A stretch of DNA of 64,000 nucleotides from CBDIBC01 sp965276635 (GCA_965276635.1 CBDIBC010000004.1:496001-560000); one strand, 5' to 3'; counted from the first letter of the stretch, positions 23,080 through 31,935 are shown. Notes: generated by a model not told the origin, from the sequence alone. Program-made: numbers and translations.

Positions 23080-23631
23080 ATGACGTTCATCTCCGACCGG
23101 GCCGCTTACCTGCTTAGCCGCGACCGACCGGTCGTGCTCGACGTGTTAGGGCCGACGATCGAGATCCTCACCGACGCGATTGACACCGACGCGGTCGACG
23201 ATCCGAGTGCACCGATGTTGTTGCGCGGCACCATCCCCCCTGGCGGGCTGGTGCCTATGCATGCCCATGAGGATCCCGAAACGTTCTATGTGCTCTCGGG
23301 CAACGTGGAGGGCCTCGTCTACCCGGCGGACAGCGACCCGCGATGGGTGCTGGTACGGGCTGGTCAGGTATTTCACGTGCCGCCCGGTGCCCGCCACGCC
23401 CTACGCAACACCGGTGACGAGCCGAACGTCGCACTGGTGATCTCGACGCCGCAGATGGCGGGATTCTTCACCGCGATCGGCGAACCGATCGACGAATCGG
23501 ACGCGCCGCGTCAGCCGCCGGATCCGGACCGGTTGCTGCACATGCAGCAGCAGTCGGCCGCCCGCGGGTACTGGAACGCGACGCCTGAGGAGAACGCCGC
23601 GGTCGGCATCGACCTGCCGCCGTCGCCTTGA
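23080..23631 (+). CDS. cupin-domain protein
   Basis: 183 residues from ATG 23080, preceded by AAGGGACGAGG; a TTG at 23065 is less likely. The cupin core is APMLLRGTIPPGGLVPMHAH EDPETFYVLSGNVEGLVYPA, with metal ligands H-A-H-...-E in motif 1 and QVFHVPPGARHALRNTGDEP in motif 2. The C-terminal tail DPDRLLHMQQQSAARGYWNA is helical. Single-domain cupins of this kind may be dioxygenase-like or sugar-binding; the substrate is not known. The stop overlaps the TTG start of the hemerythrin gene (TTGA), implying coupling. Confidence 0.85.
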   Translation: MTFISDRAAYLLSRDRPVVLDVLGPTIEILTDAIDTDAVDDPSAPMLLRGTIPPGGLVPMHAHEDPETFYVLSGNVEGLVYPADSDPRWVLVRAGQVFHVPPGARHALRNTGDEPNVALVISTPQMAGFFTAIGEPIDESDAPRQPPDPDRLLHMQQQSAARGYWNATPEENAAVGIDLPPSP

Positions 23632-24317
23632 CCACGGATCCGCAGCCGTCCAGCGACCCCGGGGAGCGACCGGACACCGACGACATGCTCATGATCCACG
23701 CGTCGTTCCGGCGCGAGTTCGCGCTTGCGCCGACACTGGTGACAGCGACCCGACCGGGCGTTCGTGCCCGGGCCCGCCGCGTCGCTGACCATCTCGCCCT
23801 CATCGCCAAAAGCCTGCACGACCATCACGCCGGCGAGGACACGGTGCTCTGGCCCGCGCTACGTGCGACCGGCAACGTCGACCCCGGACTGCTCGATGAC
23901 ATGCTCGGCGAACACCACCAACTGGCCGACGACCTCACCGCCCTCGAGCGCACCCGGCGGGCCTGGGCGCGCAACCCCGACGAGGCCCACGCCCGAAAAC
24001 TGACCGTCCTGCTCACCCGCACCCACACCGAGGTCACCCAACACCTCGACCACGAGGAAACGCACGTGCTGCCGCTGGTCCGCGCTTACCTGACCACGCG
24101 AGAGTGGAACGACCTGGCGGCCGAGAGTCGCCGCAAACTGCCACGCAGTCCCCGCCGCCAGCTGCTGCTGCTCGGCATCCTGCTCGAGGACGCCACACCG
24201 CCACAGCGACACCAGGTCGACCAGCAGATGCCCACGCCCGCCCGATGGCTGTGGCACACGATCGGTCGGCGTTACTACACCCGCTACGTTGGACAGTTGC
24301 GCGATTCGACATCGTGA
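23628..24317 (+). CDS. hemerythrin-domain protein
   Basis: 229 residues from TTG 23628 (or a later ATG), coupled to the cupin. The HHE four-helix bundle shows the di-iron ligands: H in LMIHASFRREF, HDHHAGEDTVLWPAL, MLGEHHQLADDL and TQHLDHEETHVLPLVRAYLT. Such proteins bind O2, NO or iron and act in stress sensing or oxygen handling. The C-terminal 60 residues (RSPRRQLLLLGILLEDATPP ... WHTIGRRYYTRYV) are usual in actinobacterial members. The alpha-type IS inserted 46 bp downstream. Confidence 0.88.
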   Translation: MTTDPQPSSDPGERPDTDDMLMIHASFRREFALAPTLVTATRPGVRARARRVADHLALIAKSLHDHHAGEDTVLWPALRATGNVDPGLLDDMLGEHHQLADDLTALERTRRAWARNPDEAHARKLTVLLTRTHTEVTQHLDHEETHVLPLVRAYLTTREWNDLAAESRRKLPRSPRRQLLLLGILLEDATPPQRHQVDQQMPTPARWLWHTIGRRYYTRYVGQLRDSTS

Positions 24318-24363
24318 CCAACCAACAAGTTGGTTTGGACGGGGGTGAGTCATCGCTCTCCTC

Positions 24364-25791
24364 GGGTCTGTAACTACAACGGTGTAACTGTCTACCTACA
24401 GTAGCCGGGCCCAGCCTGGCGGAAGGAGAGACAGTGACAGACGTTATTGACGTGGTCGACTCGACCGTGGTGATGGAGCCCTCGCCCGGTTCGGCGCTGG
24501 CCGCGAAGATCGGCACGGAGGAGTTGGCGGCCGAGCTGTTGGCCCGGGCTGACGGCGACGCCATGAGGTTGGTCGGTCCGGGTGGGCTGGTGGCGGACTT
24601 GACCAAGCGTGTACTCGAGGCGGCGCTTGAGGGCGAGATGACCGAGCACGTCGGCTACGAGCCCTACGACCCAGCTGGGCATCACTCGGGTAACAGCCGC
24701 AACGGCACCCGCACCAAGAGGGTGATCACTGATATCGGCCCGGTCAGTATCGACGTGCCCCGCGACCGGGACGGGTCGTTCCAGCCGGTGATGGTGCCCA
24801 AGCGTAAGCGTCGCCTGGGCGGGGTGGACCAGCTGGTGCTGTCGTTGTCGGCCAAGGGTCTGACCCATGGTGAGATCTCCGCCCATCTGGAGGAGATCTA
24901 TGGGGCCAGGGTGTCCAAGGAAACGGTGACGCGCATCACCGACGGGGTGCTCGAGACCATGGTCGAGTGGCAGAACCGGCCCCTCGACGCCGTCTACCCG
25001 GTCATGTTCGTCGATGCCATCCACGTCAAGATTCGTGAGGGTCAGGTGGCGAACCGGCCGATCTATGTGGCCATCGGGGTCACCGTCGACGGCGAGCGCG
25101 ACATCCTGGGTTTGTGGGCCGGCGAGGGCGGGGAGGGGGCCAAGTACTGGGCTCACGTGCTGACCGAGATCAAGAACCGGGGCACCAAGGACGTGTGCAT
25201 CTTGGTCTGTGACGGCCTGACCGGGCTGCCCGACGCGGTGGCCTCGGTGTGGCCGAAGACCATCGTGCAGGCCTGCGTCGTGCATCTGATCCGCAACAGC
25301 TTCCGCTACGCCAGCCGCCGGGACTGGCCCGAGCTGGCCAAGGACCTCAAGCCCATCTACACCGCCGTGACCGAGGCGGCTGCCCTGGAGCGCCTGGCTG
25401 ACTTCGCCGGGCGATGGGAGGCGAAGTATCCGGCCATCGTCAAGCTGTGGGAGTCGGCCTGGGCCGAGTTCGTCCCGTTCTTGTCGTTCGACCCCGAAGT
25501 GCGGCAGGTGATTTACACCACGAACGCGATAGAGAGCGTGAACGCCAGGATCAGGAAGGCGGTCAAGGCTCGGGGTCATTTCCCGAACGAGCAGGCTGCT
25601 CTCAAGTGTGTGTACTTGGCCGTGATGAGTCTCGACCCGACCGGAAGAGGCCGTCAACGCTGGTCGAATCGATGGAAAGGAGCGTTGAATGCCTTTACAA
25701 TCGCCTTCCCAGACCGTATGATAGTCGGAACGAAGTAACCGAGATTCACTCGTAAGAGAAGAACCAGTTACACCGTTTATGAGACAGTCCC
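24364..25791 (+). mobile_element. IS256-family element alpha, copy 1, with 8-bp target duplication
   Basis: A 1428-bp element with imperfect inverted ends (GGGTCTGTAACTACAACGGTG and, reversed, GGGACTGTCTCATAAACGGTG), both continuing TAACTG. CTCTCCTC at 24356-24363 is repeated at 25792-25799. It lies between the hemerythrin gene and a VOC remnant. A second copy, inverted and differing at a few bases, is at 41514-42941. Confidence 0.92.
24434..25738 (+). CDS. IS256-family (mutator-type) transposase of element alpha
   Basis: 434 residues from GTG 24434, behind GGAAGGAGAGACA. DDE residues are visible in VMFVDAIHVKIREGQV, CILVCDGLTGLPDAV and TNAIESVNARIRKAV, with the mutator-type C/D-2-H region (VQACVVHLIRNSFRYASRRD). 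It cuts and pastes or copies the element as a circle, as is known for IS256. The protein looks intact. It differs from copy 2 at least by Val versus Leu in LVGPGGL(V/L)ADLTK. Confidence 0.93.
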   Translation: MTDVIDVVDSTVVMEPSPGSALAAKIGTEELAAELLARADGDAMRLVGPGGLVADLTKRVLEAALEGEMTEHVGYEPYDPAGHHSGNSRNGTRTKRVITDIGPVSIDVPRDRDGSFQPVMVPKRKRRLGGVDQLVLSLSAKGLTHGEISAHLEEIYGARVSKETVTRITDGVLETMVEWQNRPLDAVYPVMFVDAIHVKIREGQVANRPIYVAIGVTVDGERDILGLWAGEGGEGAKYWAHVLTEIKNRGTKDVCILVCDGLTGLPDAVASVWPKTIVQACVVHLIRNSFRYASRRDWPELAKDLKPIYTAVTEAAALERLADFAGRWEAKYPAIVKLWESAWAEFVPFLSFDPEVRQVIYTTNAIESVNARIRKAVKARGHFPNEQAALKCVYLAVMSLDPTGRGRQRWSNRWKGALNAFTIAFPDRMIVGTK

Positions 25792-26024
25792 CTCTCCTCA
25801 GCGATGCGACGCAACAAGCGTGTGTCCGCGGGCCGGACGCTGGGTCAGGTCGTCGCGCCGGCACTGAGCGCGTCGGGTGAGACCAGCAGCATCAGCGTGC
25901 GCCCCGGGTGCCCCGACTGGCTCAACTGCGCCGCCGGGAGTCGCCCGTGCCTGATACCCCCACGTCCGACCCGGGGATCCGCTACTCGGACAGGAGGTGA
26001 GGGTCGAGGCGGGATGCTGGTGGG

Positions 26025-26425
26025 ATGTTGCCGCGCCCGTCGAGCCACCTCCGTATCGCCCGCCCGAGCCGCGACCTCGCGAGAGCCGAGCGCTTTTGGG
26101 TCGACGGACTCGGGTTCCAAGTGCTGTACCGGGCCGGGGCGGAAGCCGAAGGGGACACGCGCTGTTGATGCTCGGGTGGTCGGAGGCGGCTTGGCACCTG
26201 GAGCTGGTTGACGATCCGGGCGGGGACACGCCGCCGAAGCCGACCGACGAAGACCTCCTCGTGCTCTACGTCGGCGGGCTCCTCGACGAGAATGCCATCG
26301 ACCGGATCGTTGGAGCCGGCGGCGAACGCGTGGCAGCACGCAACCCGTATTGGGACCGATGGGGAGTCACCGTCGTCGATCCCGACGGCTACCGCCTCGT
26401 CCTGAGCCACCGCACCTGGCCCTGA
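26025..26425 (+). pseudogene. VOC (glyoxalase-like) protein, frameshifted
   Basis: From ATG 26025 the frame reads LPRPSSHLRIARPSRDLARA then ERFWVDGLGFQVLYRAGAEA and stops after EGDTRC. Shifting by one base at the GGGG run near 26150 continues with HALLMLGWSEAAWHLELVDD, DLLVLYVGGLLDENAIDRIV and WGVTVVDPDGYRLVLSHRTW, a normal VOC end (DPDGY.L.L). Intact length would be about 133 residues. Substrate unknown; it may be a bleomycin-resistance or dioxygenase-type fold. The single shift in a homopolymer could be a sequencing error. Confidence 0.8.
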
Positions 26426-26464
26426 TCGCACGGCGCCCCGGTTGCCCATCCGCGTGCGGGACGG

Positions 26465-28060
26465 GGTTGAGTCCCATCTGGTGGTGTACGAGCTGTCGGT
26501 TTCCGACGGTTCTCGCATCAACCTGAGCTGATTGGGTTGGTGATCAGCTCGTTTTGTGCAACATATCAAGTTGGGGGACGGTTGTAAAGGACATTGTTGG
26601 TGAAGCCCGATTGACGGATAGGCGTGGGCGTATGGTCGGCGGCGGTTAGGAATGCAACGACCGCTTGACGTTTTGGTGGGATTGCGATGTGGTTGTCAGC
26701 CAGCGGCGGCGTCCATGGCGGGGCGGGGGTCGGCCGGGCTGAGCTCATGGCTGGCGACAGTTTTGAGGGACTCGACGCTCATGTAGCGTTTGGCGATCGC
26801 CCACTCGTCGGTCTGCTCGGCCAGGATGGCCCCGACCAGGCGGATCACCGCCCGCCGGTTCGGGAAGATCCCGACCACGTCGGTGCGCCGGCGGATCTCT
26901 TTGTTGAGCCGCTCCTGGGGGTTGTTGGAACGGATCTTGGGCCAGTGCTCGGTCGGGAAGGCGGCGAACGCCAAGATGTCGTCGGCGGCGTCGAGCACGA
27001 AGGTGGCGGCGTCGACGAACCCGGCGGTGGTGAGCCGGTCGATGACGTCGCCGAGCTGGGACCAGGTGGTGTCACGGTCGGGTTGCTCGAAGATCGAGCG
27101 CACCAGCGTGGCCACCATCGGCCAGTTCCCCTTGGGCAGCCGGGAAGCGAGGTTGGCCATGAAATGGGTCCGGCACCGCTGCCAAGAGGCGTCAGAGAGG
27201 ACCTGGGCGATCGCTGCCTTGATGCCGCCGTGCGCGTCGGAGATCACCAGCTCCACCCCTGACAGACCCCGGGCGACAAGGCTGCGCAGGAACTCGGTCC
27301 AGCTGGCGGTGTCCTCGGTGGTGACGATGTCGAACCCGATGATCTCCCGGCGCCCCTCGGCGTTCGCGGCGGTGGCGATCACCGCGCAGACGTTGACCAC
27401 CCGGCCGCCCTCGCGGACCCGCTGGGTGAGAGCGTCGACCCACACGTAGCGGTAGGGGCCGGTGTCGAGGGGCCGGTTGCGGAACTGCTCGACCACGCCG
27501 TCGAGCTCGCCGGCCATGCGGCTCACCTCCGAACGGGACAGGCCCTCGATGCCCATGGCCTTGACCAGGTCATCGACGCGCCGGGTGGACACGCCCTCCA
27601 CGTACGCCTGGCACACCACCGCCACCAGCGCTTGTTCGGCCCGGCGGCGAGGGGCGAGCAGGAACTCCGGCGAGTACACCCCCGAGCGCACCTTCGGGAC
27701 CGCCAGGTCGATCGTGCCCACCCGGGTGTCCCACGGGCGGTGCCGGTAACCGTTGCGGGAGTTCTCCCGCTCGTCGGAACGTTCCCCGTAGCCGGCGCCG
27801 CACTGCAACGACGCCTGCGCCGACATCAACGCCTCGGCGAACGCCTGCAACATCGCCCTCGGCAAATCGGTGTCGACGTCGTCGCTCTCGAGGTGCTTGC
27901 CAAACCAGGCGCCAGCGTCGAGAGTGGAAGGGACAGTCATCGTGATCCTCCTCAAGTAGTTGTGTGAGAACTGCTCCTTGAGGTTGACGCGATGGCTGTC
28001 GACGCTGGGGGACCCTCCCCTCAGCTCACCCGCCCGTACACCACTCCCTGGGACTCAACT
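26465..28060 (-). mobile_element. IS256-family element beta, copy 1, with 8-bp target duplication
   Basis: A 1596-bp element with ends GGTTGAGTCCCATCTGG and AGTTGAGTCCCAGGGAG (inverted). CGGGACGG at 26457-26464 is repeated at 28061-28068. Its transposase reads leftward. An inverted copy of the same length lies at 43494-45089. The insertion is between a VOC remnant and an HxlR gene. Confidence 0.92.
26696..27940 (-). CDS. IS256-family transposase of element beta, copy 1
   Basis: About 414 residues from ATG 27940 (MTVPSTLDAGAWFGKHLESD), with GAGGAGG as ribosome-binding site. The catalytic triad is in YRYVWVDALTQRVREGG, ELVISDAHGGIKAAI and NNPQERLNKEIRRRTDVVGI. The C/D-2-H block is WQRCRTHFMANLASRLPKGN. 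It is a mutator-type transposase related to IS1081-like elements, clearly different from alpha. It appears intact and identical in translation to copy 2. Confidence 0.92.
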   Translation of the reverse strand: MTVPSTLDAGAWFGKHLESDDVDTDLPRAMLQAFAEALMSAQASLQCGAGYGERSDERENSRNGYRHRPWDTRVGTIDLAVPKVRSGVYSPEFLLAPRRRAEQALVAVVCQAYVEGVSTRRVDDLVKAMGIEGLSRSEVSRMAGELDGVVEQFRNRPLDTGPYRYVWVDALTQRVREGGRVVNVCAVIATAANAEGRREIIGFDIVTTEDTASWTEFLRSLVARGLSGVELVISDAHGGIKAAIAQVLSDASWQRCRTHFMANLASRLPKGNWPMVATLVRSIFEQPDRDTTWSQLGDVIDRLTTAGFVDAATFVLDAADDILAFAAFPTEHWPKIRSNNPQERLNKEIRRRTDVVGIFPNRRAVIRLVGAILAEQTDEWAIAKRYMSVESLKTVASHELSPADPRPAMDAAAG

Positions 28061-28098
28061 CGGGACGGCACGTCGCTGATGGAAGGGACACGGCACGG

Positions 28099-28614
28099 TC
28101 AGGCGGTCTGGTGGTCTCGTTGGGCTGCCTCCATCGCCTTGGCGTAGGCCGCGTCGAGTTGTTCGCGGGCAGCGCGCCGTCCCGTGTCCGGTGCCGACAT
28201 GCCCAAATGACGCTCACGTAGTTCGCTCATGAAGTCGTCCCACAGCTGCGGACCGCCGTCGTGCAGGACCTGCGCGCGGACGCGCAGCGGTTCAGTCGTG
28301 GGTCGGTGGCGCAGTCCCCACCAGCCGAGCTCGGCCAGTACGGGGACCAGCTGTATCGCCGCTTCAGTGAGGCTGTAGGCGGCGCGACGTCCGGCGCCGG
28401 GATCTTCACGAGTGAGCAGGCCGGCGGTGACGAGGTCGCGGAGTCGGCTGGCGAGGATGTTCGAGACGATGCCCTCTTCTGATTCGCGCTGCAGGGCCCG
28501 GAAGTAGCGACGGTCGCCGAACATGATGTCGCGCAGCACGATGAGGCTCCACCGGTCGCCGAGCACTTCTACAGCGGCGTTGATCGGGCACCCCGATCGT
28601 GGCGCAGTCGTCAT
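28099..28614 (-). CDS. HxlR-family regulator
   Basis: 171 residues, MTTAPRSGCPINAAVEVLGD RWSLIVLRDIMFGDRRYFRA. The winged-helix domain (GIVSNILASRLRDLVTAGLL TREDPGAGRRAAYSLTEAAI) is standard HxlR, with the Cys in SGCPINAA that senses electrophiles or redox stress in several relatives. The C-terminal 60 residues are a longer helical tail. It is divergent from a VOC gene, and two 20-bp direct repeats in the gap are likely its sites. Confidence 0.92.
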   Translation of the reverse strand: MTTAPRSGCPINAAVEVLGDRWSLIVLRDIMFGDRRYFRALQRESEEGIVSNILASRLRDLVTAGLLTREDPGAGRRAAYSLTEAAIQLVPVLAELGWWGLRHRPTTEPLRVRAQVLHDGGPQLWDDFMSELRERHLGMSAPDTGRRAAREQLDAAYAKAMEAAQRDHQTA

Positions 28615-28634
28615 CCTCTCCTCCTCGTAACTGG

Positions 28635-28693
28635 TTGCAATCTACCATCACCTGTGATTGGCTGGAGGGGTGCTTGCAAGTAACAATCACCTG
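28635..28693. promoter_or_regulatory. paired direct repeats between HxlR and VOC genes
   Basis: TTGCAATCTACCATCACCTG (28635-28654) and TTGCAAGTAACAATCACCTG (28674-28693) match at 16 of 20 positions and are 39 bp apart. The second overlaps a possible -10 (TAACAA, 17 nt after TTGGCT) for the VOC gene. They are probable HxlR-binding sites. Confidence 0.6.
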
Positions 28694-28707
28694 GAACGGA
28701 GTCCGTC

Positions 28708-29040
28708 ATGATTCGCCGCGTGCTCGCCAACTGCACCGTCACCGATCTCGCTCGTGCCGAGGAGTGGTACACCCGCCTCTTTGATCGGGAGCCCGACGCT
28801 CGCCCGATGTCAGGCCTGATCGAGTGGCACCTCGGCGACACCTTCGGCGTTCAGGTGTGGTCTGAACCCGACCGCGCCGGGCAGTCGAGCGTCGTGCTCG
28901 ACGAGACAGACCTCGACGCCACCACCACACGCCTGAGCGCGGCCGGCATCGGCCACGACGGCCCGCAACCCGGCGGCGGAGCGCGCATCCTGGCGCTCAC
29001 CGACCCCGACGGCAACCGGGTGGTCTTCACCGGAGCCTGA
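28708..29040 (+). CDS. VOC-family protein
   Basis: 110 residues, MIRRVLANCTVTDLARAEEW YTRLFDREPDARPMSGLIEW. The C-terminal motif is RILALTDPDGNRVVFTGA. It is a single vicinal-oxygen-chelate domain, as in glyoxalases and antibiotic-binding proteins. The usual metal ligands are only partly present, so the activity is uncertain. Divergent from HxlR, it is probably induced by the compound the regulator senses. The next gene starts 72 bp downstream on the same strand. Confidence 0.88.
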   Translation: MIRRVLANCTVTDLARAEEWYTRLFDREPDARPMSGLIEWHLGDTFGVQVWSEPDRAGQSSVVLDETDLDATTTRLSAAGIGHDGPQPGGGARILALTDPDGNRVVFTGA

Positions 29041-29111
29041 CCAAGGCGACGGATCAGCTCGGACGACAACTCGACACGCCTGGCAGACGCTCAGGCCGAC
29101 AGGAGCAGCAC

Positions 29112-29555
29112 ATGGACGCCCTACAAGACACGCTGCGTTTCACTCGCGAGATCAACCGGCCGATCGACACGGTGTGGGCCGCCTATGCCCACGTCGAGAA
29201 CCGCAGGCAGTGGTCGGTGCCAAGCGGAGAACGGATCATCTACGACACAGCCGACTTCACCGAAGGCGGACAAGACAGCTACCGATGCGGGCCACCCGGG
29301 GATCTGTCCAACTTCGGAACCCACCGCTACTACCTCATCGAGCCGCCCCAGCACCTTATCTACAGCGACGCGATCCGACGCGACGGCCAACTGCTCGCCG
29401 TCGCCGTCCTGACGTGGGAACTCCAAGCGGGCGGCCACGACACCCGGCTCACCGTCGTCGACCAGGTCACCTCCCTCGTCGGCCAAGGCATGATCGACGG
29501 CCACCGCAACGGCCACGACAAGACCCTCGACCAACTCGTCCGTTGGCTCGCCTGA
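29112..29555 (+). CDS. SRPBCC (AHSA1/START-like) protein
   Basis: 147 residues from ATG 29112 with AGGAGCAGC upstream. MDALQDTLRFTREINRPIDT VWAAYAHVENRRQWSVPSGE is the SRPBCC first strand and helix, and the last helix is GMIDGHRNGHDKTLDQLVRW. It forms a deep hydrophobic pocket in the family; some members act as stress proteins, aromatase/cyclase-like proteins or Hsp90-activator-like proteins. No catalytic residues can be named. Same strand as the VOC gene, so likely co-transcribed. Confidence 0.88.
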   Translation: MDALQDTLRFTREINRPIDTVWAAYAHVENRRQWSVPSGERIIYDTADFTEGGQDSYRCGPPGDLSNFGTHRYYLIEPPQHLIYSDAIRRDGQLLAVAVLTWELQAGGHDTRLTVVDQVTSLVGQGMIDGHRNGHDKTLDQLVRWLA

Positions 29556-29660
29556 CACGTCCCACCGTCGACTCCCTCGCGCTGCGCGCCGGGCTGCGAG
29601 CGACCGCCGGTCGAACGATCAGCCGTCGCATGTCCGGGACCAGCGCACATCTCCAGCTCA

Positions 29661-30044
29661 ATGAAAGGCAATCTCGTCACGTCCACGAACATTTCCACCG
29701 TCAAGCGGTACATCGACGGCTTCAACAACTCCGACCACGCACAGATCCTGTCCTGCCTCACCGACGACATCGAGTGGACACTCTTCGGCGGGTATCACCT
29801 GACCGGCAAGGAAGCCTACGACGCCGAAATCGAGAACCGCGCCTTCAGCGGCAGCCCGGACCTAAGGATCGTCCGGCTGGTCGAGCAAGACGATGTCGTC
29901 ATGGGCGAGCTGGTCGGGGAGGTACGCCGAGCCAACGGCGAGCTGATGCGCATGGCCATGGCCGAGACCTGGGTCATGCGTAACGGCCTGATCTGCGAGC
30001 GCAGGTCCTACGTCGCGGAGCTACTCGAGAACGACTATCGCTGA
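29661..30044 (+). CDS. NTF2/SnoaL-like protein
   Basis: 127 residues from ATG 29661, MKGNLVTSTNISTVKRYIDG; an internal start at ACGTCCACG is possible. The fold pattern is clear: ISTVKRYIDGFNNSDHAQIL, TDDIEWTLFGGYHLTGKEAY, and the long strands RIVRLVEQDDVVMGELVGEV. It is a small alpha+beta cone that binds hydrophobic ligands or acts as isomerase or cyclase in relatives. Follows the SRPBCC gene on the same strand after 105 bp, forming a run of small pocket proteins. Confidence 0.85.
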   Translation: MKGNLVTSTNISTVKRYIDGFNNSDHAQILSCLTDDIEWTLFGGYHLTGKEAYDAEIENRAFSGSPDLRIVRLVEQDDVVMGELVGEVRRANGELMRMAMAETWVMRNGLICERRSYVAELLENDYR

Positions 30045-30079
30045 CCGTTGCCGTGCCACACCTGCCGGCTCGGCGCATT

Positions 30080-30096
30080 CCCGCAGCGGGATCCCT
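30080..30096. repeat. dispersed palindromic repeat, copy 1
   Basis: CCCGCAGCGGGATCCCT, just downstream of the NTF2 gene. The same 17 bases occur at 38398-38414 and a variant (CCCGTAGCGGGATCGTC) at 32935-32951. The CCCGC...GCGGG arms could form a hairpin. All copies are intergenic or at gene ends. Confidence 0.5.
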
Positions 30097-30132
30097 CAGC
30101 GGACGCGGCGTAGAGCAGGACAGGATGAGGAA

Positions 30133-30840
30133 GTGATCAGCGAGTCCGAGCGGTGGAACCACAACATCCACTACCACCGGCTGATCCTCAACGCAGTGCC
30201 CGCCGAGGCCGGCCAGGTGCTCGACGTCGGTTGTGGCGAGGGCATGCTCGCACGACGACTCCGCCGCCTCGTGCCGAACGTCGTGGGCATCGACCTCGAC
30301 CAGCCGAGCATCGACATGGCCAAAGATCAGTCCCCTGCTGACAGCATTGACTACCGGCAGGGCGACTTCCTGACCTACCCGTTCTCGCCGGAGTCGTTCG
30401 ATGTCGTCACCTCAGTGGCCACGCTGCACCACATGGATGCCGCTGCGGCCCTGACCCGAATGCGCAAGCTGCTGCCTCCCGGCGGAACGCTCGCCGTAGT
30501 CGGGTTGGCGCGCAGCCAGCTGCCCGCCGATCTGCCGATCGAGGTCGCCGCCGTCCTGACTAATCGCATCTACCGGCTCACCCAGTCGCACTGGGAGCAT
30601 CCCTCCCCGACGGTCTGGCCGCCGCCGGAGACCTACTCGAGTATGCGACGACTGGCCACCCAGCTTCTTCCGAGCGCCCGGTACCGCCGCCACCTCCTGT
30701 GGCGTTACTCGATCACCTGGACCAAGCCGTCCCATAGACAGACCCCAGCGGTCCCGCGAAGTGAGGTTGACCCGGACCGGGGCTACGCACGCCCCGCTCA
30801 AGGATCGTCTACCGGGCCTCCTGTGCAGGTCCGGGGTTAG
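30133..30840 (+). CDS. class I SAM-dependent methyltransferase
   Basis: 235 residues from GTG 30133, VISESERWNHNIHYHRLILN. Motif I is VLDVGCGEGMLARRL, the acidic residue ends VGIDLDQPSID, and motif III is FDVVTSVATLHHMD, typical of type 11/12 methyltransferases. The C-terminal HLLWRYSITWTKP is where relatives end. The last 35 residues here come from a stretch starting GTCCCATAGACA (30729), a repeat also found at 34855, so the tail was probably added by an inserted repeat. It overlaps the convergent DUF3291 gene by 4 bp. Substrate unknown. Confidence 0.85.
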   Translation: MISESERWNHNIHYHRLILNAVPAEAGQVLDVGCGEGMLARRLRRLVPNVVGIDLDQPSIDMAKDQSPADSIDYRQGDFLTYPFSPESFDVVTSVATLHHMDAAAALTRMRKLLPPGGTLAVVGLARSQLPADLPIEVAAVLTNRIYRLTQSHWEHPSPTVWPPPETYSSMRRLATQLLPSARYRRHLLWRYSITWTKPSHRQTPAVPRSEVDPDRGYARPAQGSSTGPPVQVRG

Positions 30841-31334
30841 ACGCCGCAGTACCAGCGTTCGTCGATGTGCTCCTCGACGGTGTCAGGGCTGTCGAAGTGG
30901 TGGCGAAACGTGAACGCCGTAGGGCTGGGCCCGTGCTCACGGAGGTGCTCGAGTCGACCCTCCGCCTCCGCGACGCTCGGACGATGCCCGCAAGGCACCC
31001 ACCAGAGAACGGTGTAGAGGTCCAGGCGTTCGAACCACGAGCGTCGCTTGCGCATCACCTGGACGTGCTCGGGGTGGTGGTAGACGAACTCCCGCATCGC
31101 CTCGAGCGTCTCCCAGACGGTGAGGTTGATGATCAACTGCGGGTCGTCGCCGAAGCCACGCACCCCGGTCGCGTCGCCGTCCTCGGTCTGCATGCGCCAA
31201 ACGAACCCGGGTGCCCCGTCCGCGCGAGCGTTGACCGGATCCAGCAGGGCCATGAACTCCGCCAGCAGCGGCGAGTCCAGCGGCTCGATGCCCAACGCGA
31301 TGTTCACCTGAGCGAGTTCGTGTGACGACCCCAT
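30837..31334 (-). CDS. DUF3291-family protein
   Basis: 165 residues from ATG 31334, MGSSHELAQVNIALGIEPLD. Family marks are PLLAEFMALLDPVNARADGA PGFVWRMQTEDGDATGVRGF, then INLTVWETLEAMREFVY and WWVPCGHRPSVAEAEGRLEH. The fold is a dimeric alpha-beta barrel as in antibiotic-synthesis monooxygenases. The biochemical role is unknown. Complete; convergent with the methyltransferase gene. Confidence 0.88.
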   Translation of the reverse strand: MGSSHELAQVNIALGIEPLDSPLLAEFMALLDPVNARADGAPGFVWRMQTEDGDATGVRGFGDDPQLIINLTVWETLEAMREFVYHHPEHVQVMRKRRSWFERLDLYTVLWWVPCGHRPSVAEAEGRLEHLREHGPSPTAFTFRHHFDSPDTVEEHIDERWYCGV

Positions 31335-31469
31335 GCCGGCAGGGTAGGCCGGGTCGAGTCCCTGCTTCAAGGGTCGGCGCAGTGACCGCGACCGCTGGGG
31401 GATGGTGTTACGGACGCTATGGGATACTCGTGGGTGCCTCAGCCCGGCTAGCACACGGGTTCGTTCGAT

Positions 31470-31935
31470 GTGCTGCTGGACGACGAACGAACCCAGATCG
31501 AGTCCTTTGTCGAGGAGTACCGCAGCGCCCTTGAGATGACCCTCGGGGGCCTCACCGAAGAGCAGGCACGTCGCCACCTGGTCTCGTCCGCGACGACGTT
31601 GCTCGGGCTGCTCAAGCACGTCACGTGGATGCAGCGGGTGTGGTTCGAGGAGTGCGTCGGCGGCACGTCCCGTCGGGGGCTCGGCTTGGGTACAGAACCC
31701 GGCGGAGTCCTTCCGGCTCACCGACGACGACACCGTCGCCTCGGTCACCGCAGCCCACGGAGAAGCCTGCGCGACAGCCCGGAGGGCGGTTGCAGGCCTG
31801 GCGCTCGATGCCGTCGTGACCGGCCACCGGACCGGACCGCGAACGCTTCGCAGGGTGTACCGGCAAGTGCTGCGAGAGTTGGCCCACCACTGCGGACACA
31901 CTGACATCCTGCGCGAACAGGTACTTGCCGGCTGA
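31470..31935 (+). pseudogene. DinB-like (DUF664) protein, frameshifted
   Basis: From GTG 31470 the frame reads LLDDERTQIESFVEEYRSAL, LTEEQARRHLVSSATTLLGL and LKHVTWMQRVWFEECVGG, the start of a DUF664 four-helix bundle including the metal-binding His in LKHV. After a shift near 31690 (a GGGGG run is close) it continues AESFRLTDDDTVASVTAAHG and LRELAHHCGHTDILREQVLA G with the HxxxHxD-like metal site AHHCGHTD. Intact length would be about 155 residues. The family includes thiol-dependent (mycothiol, bacillithiol) transferases. Confidence 0.82.
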
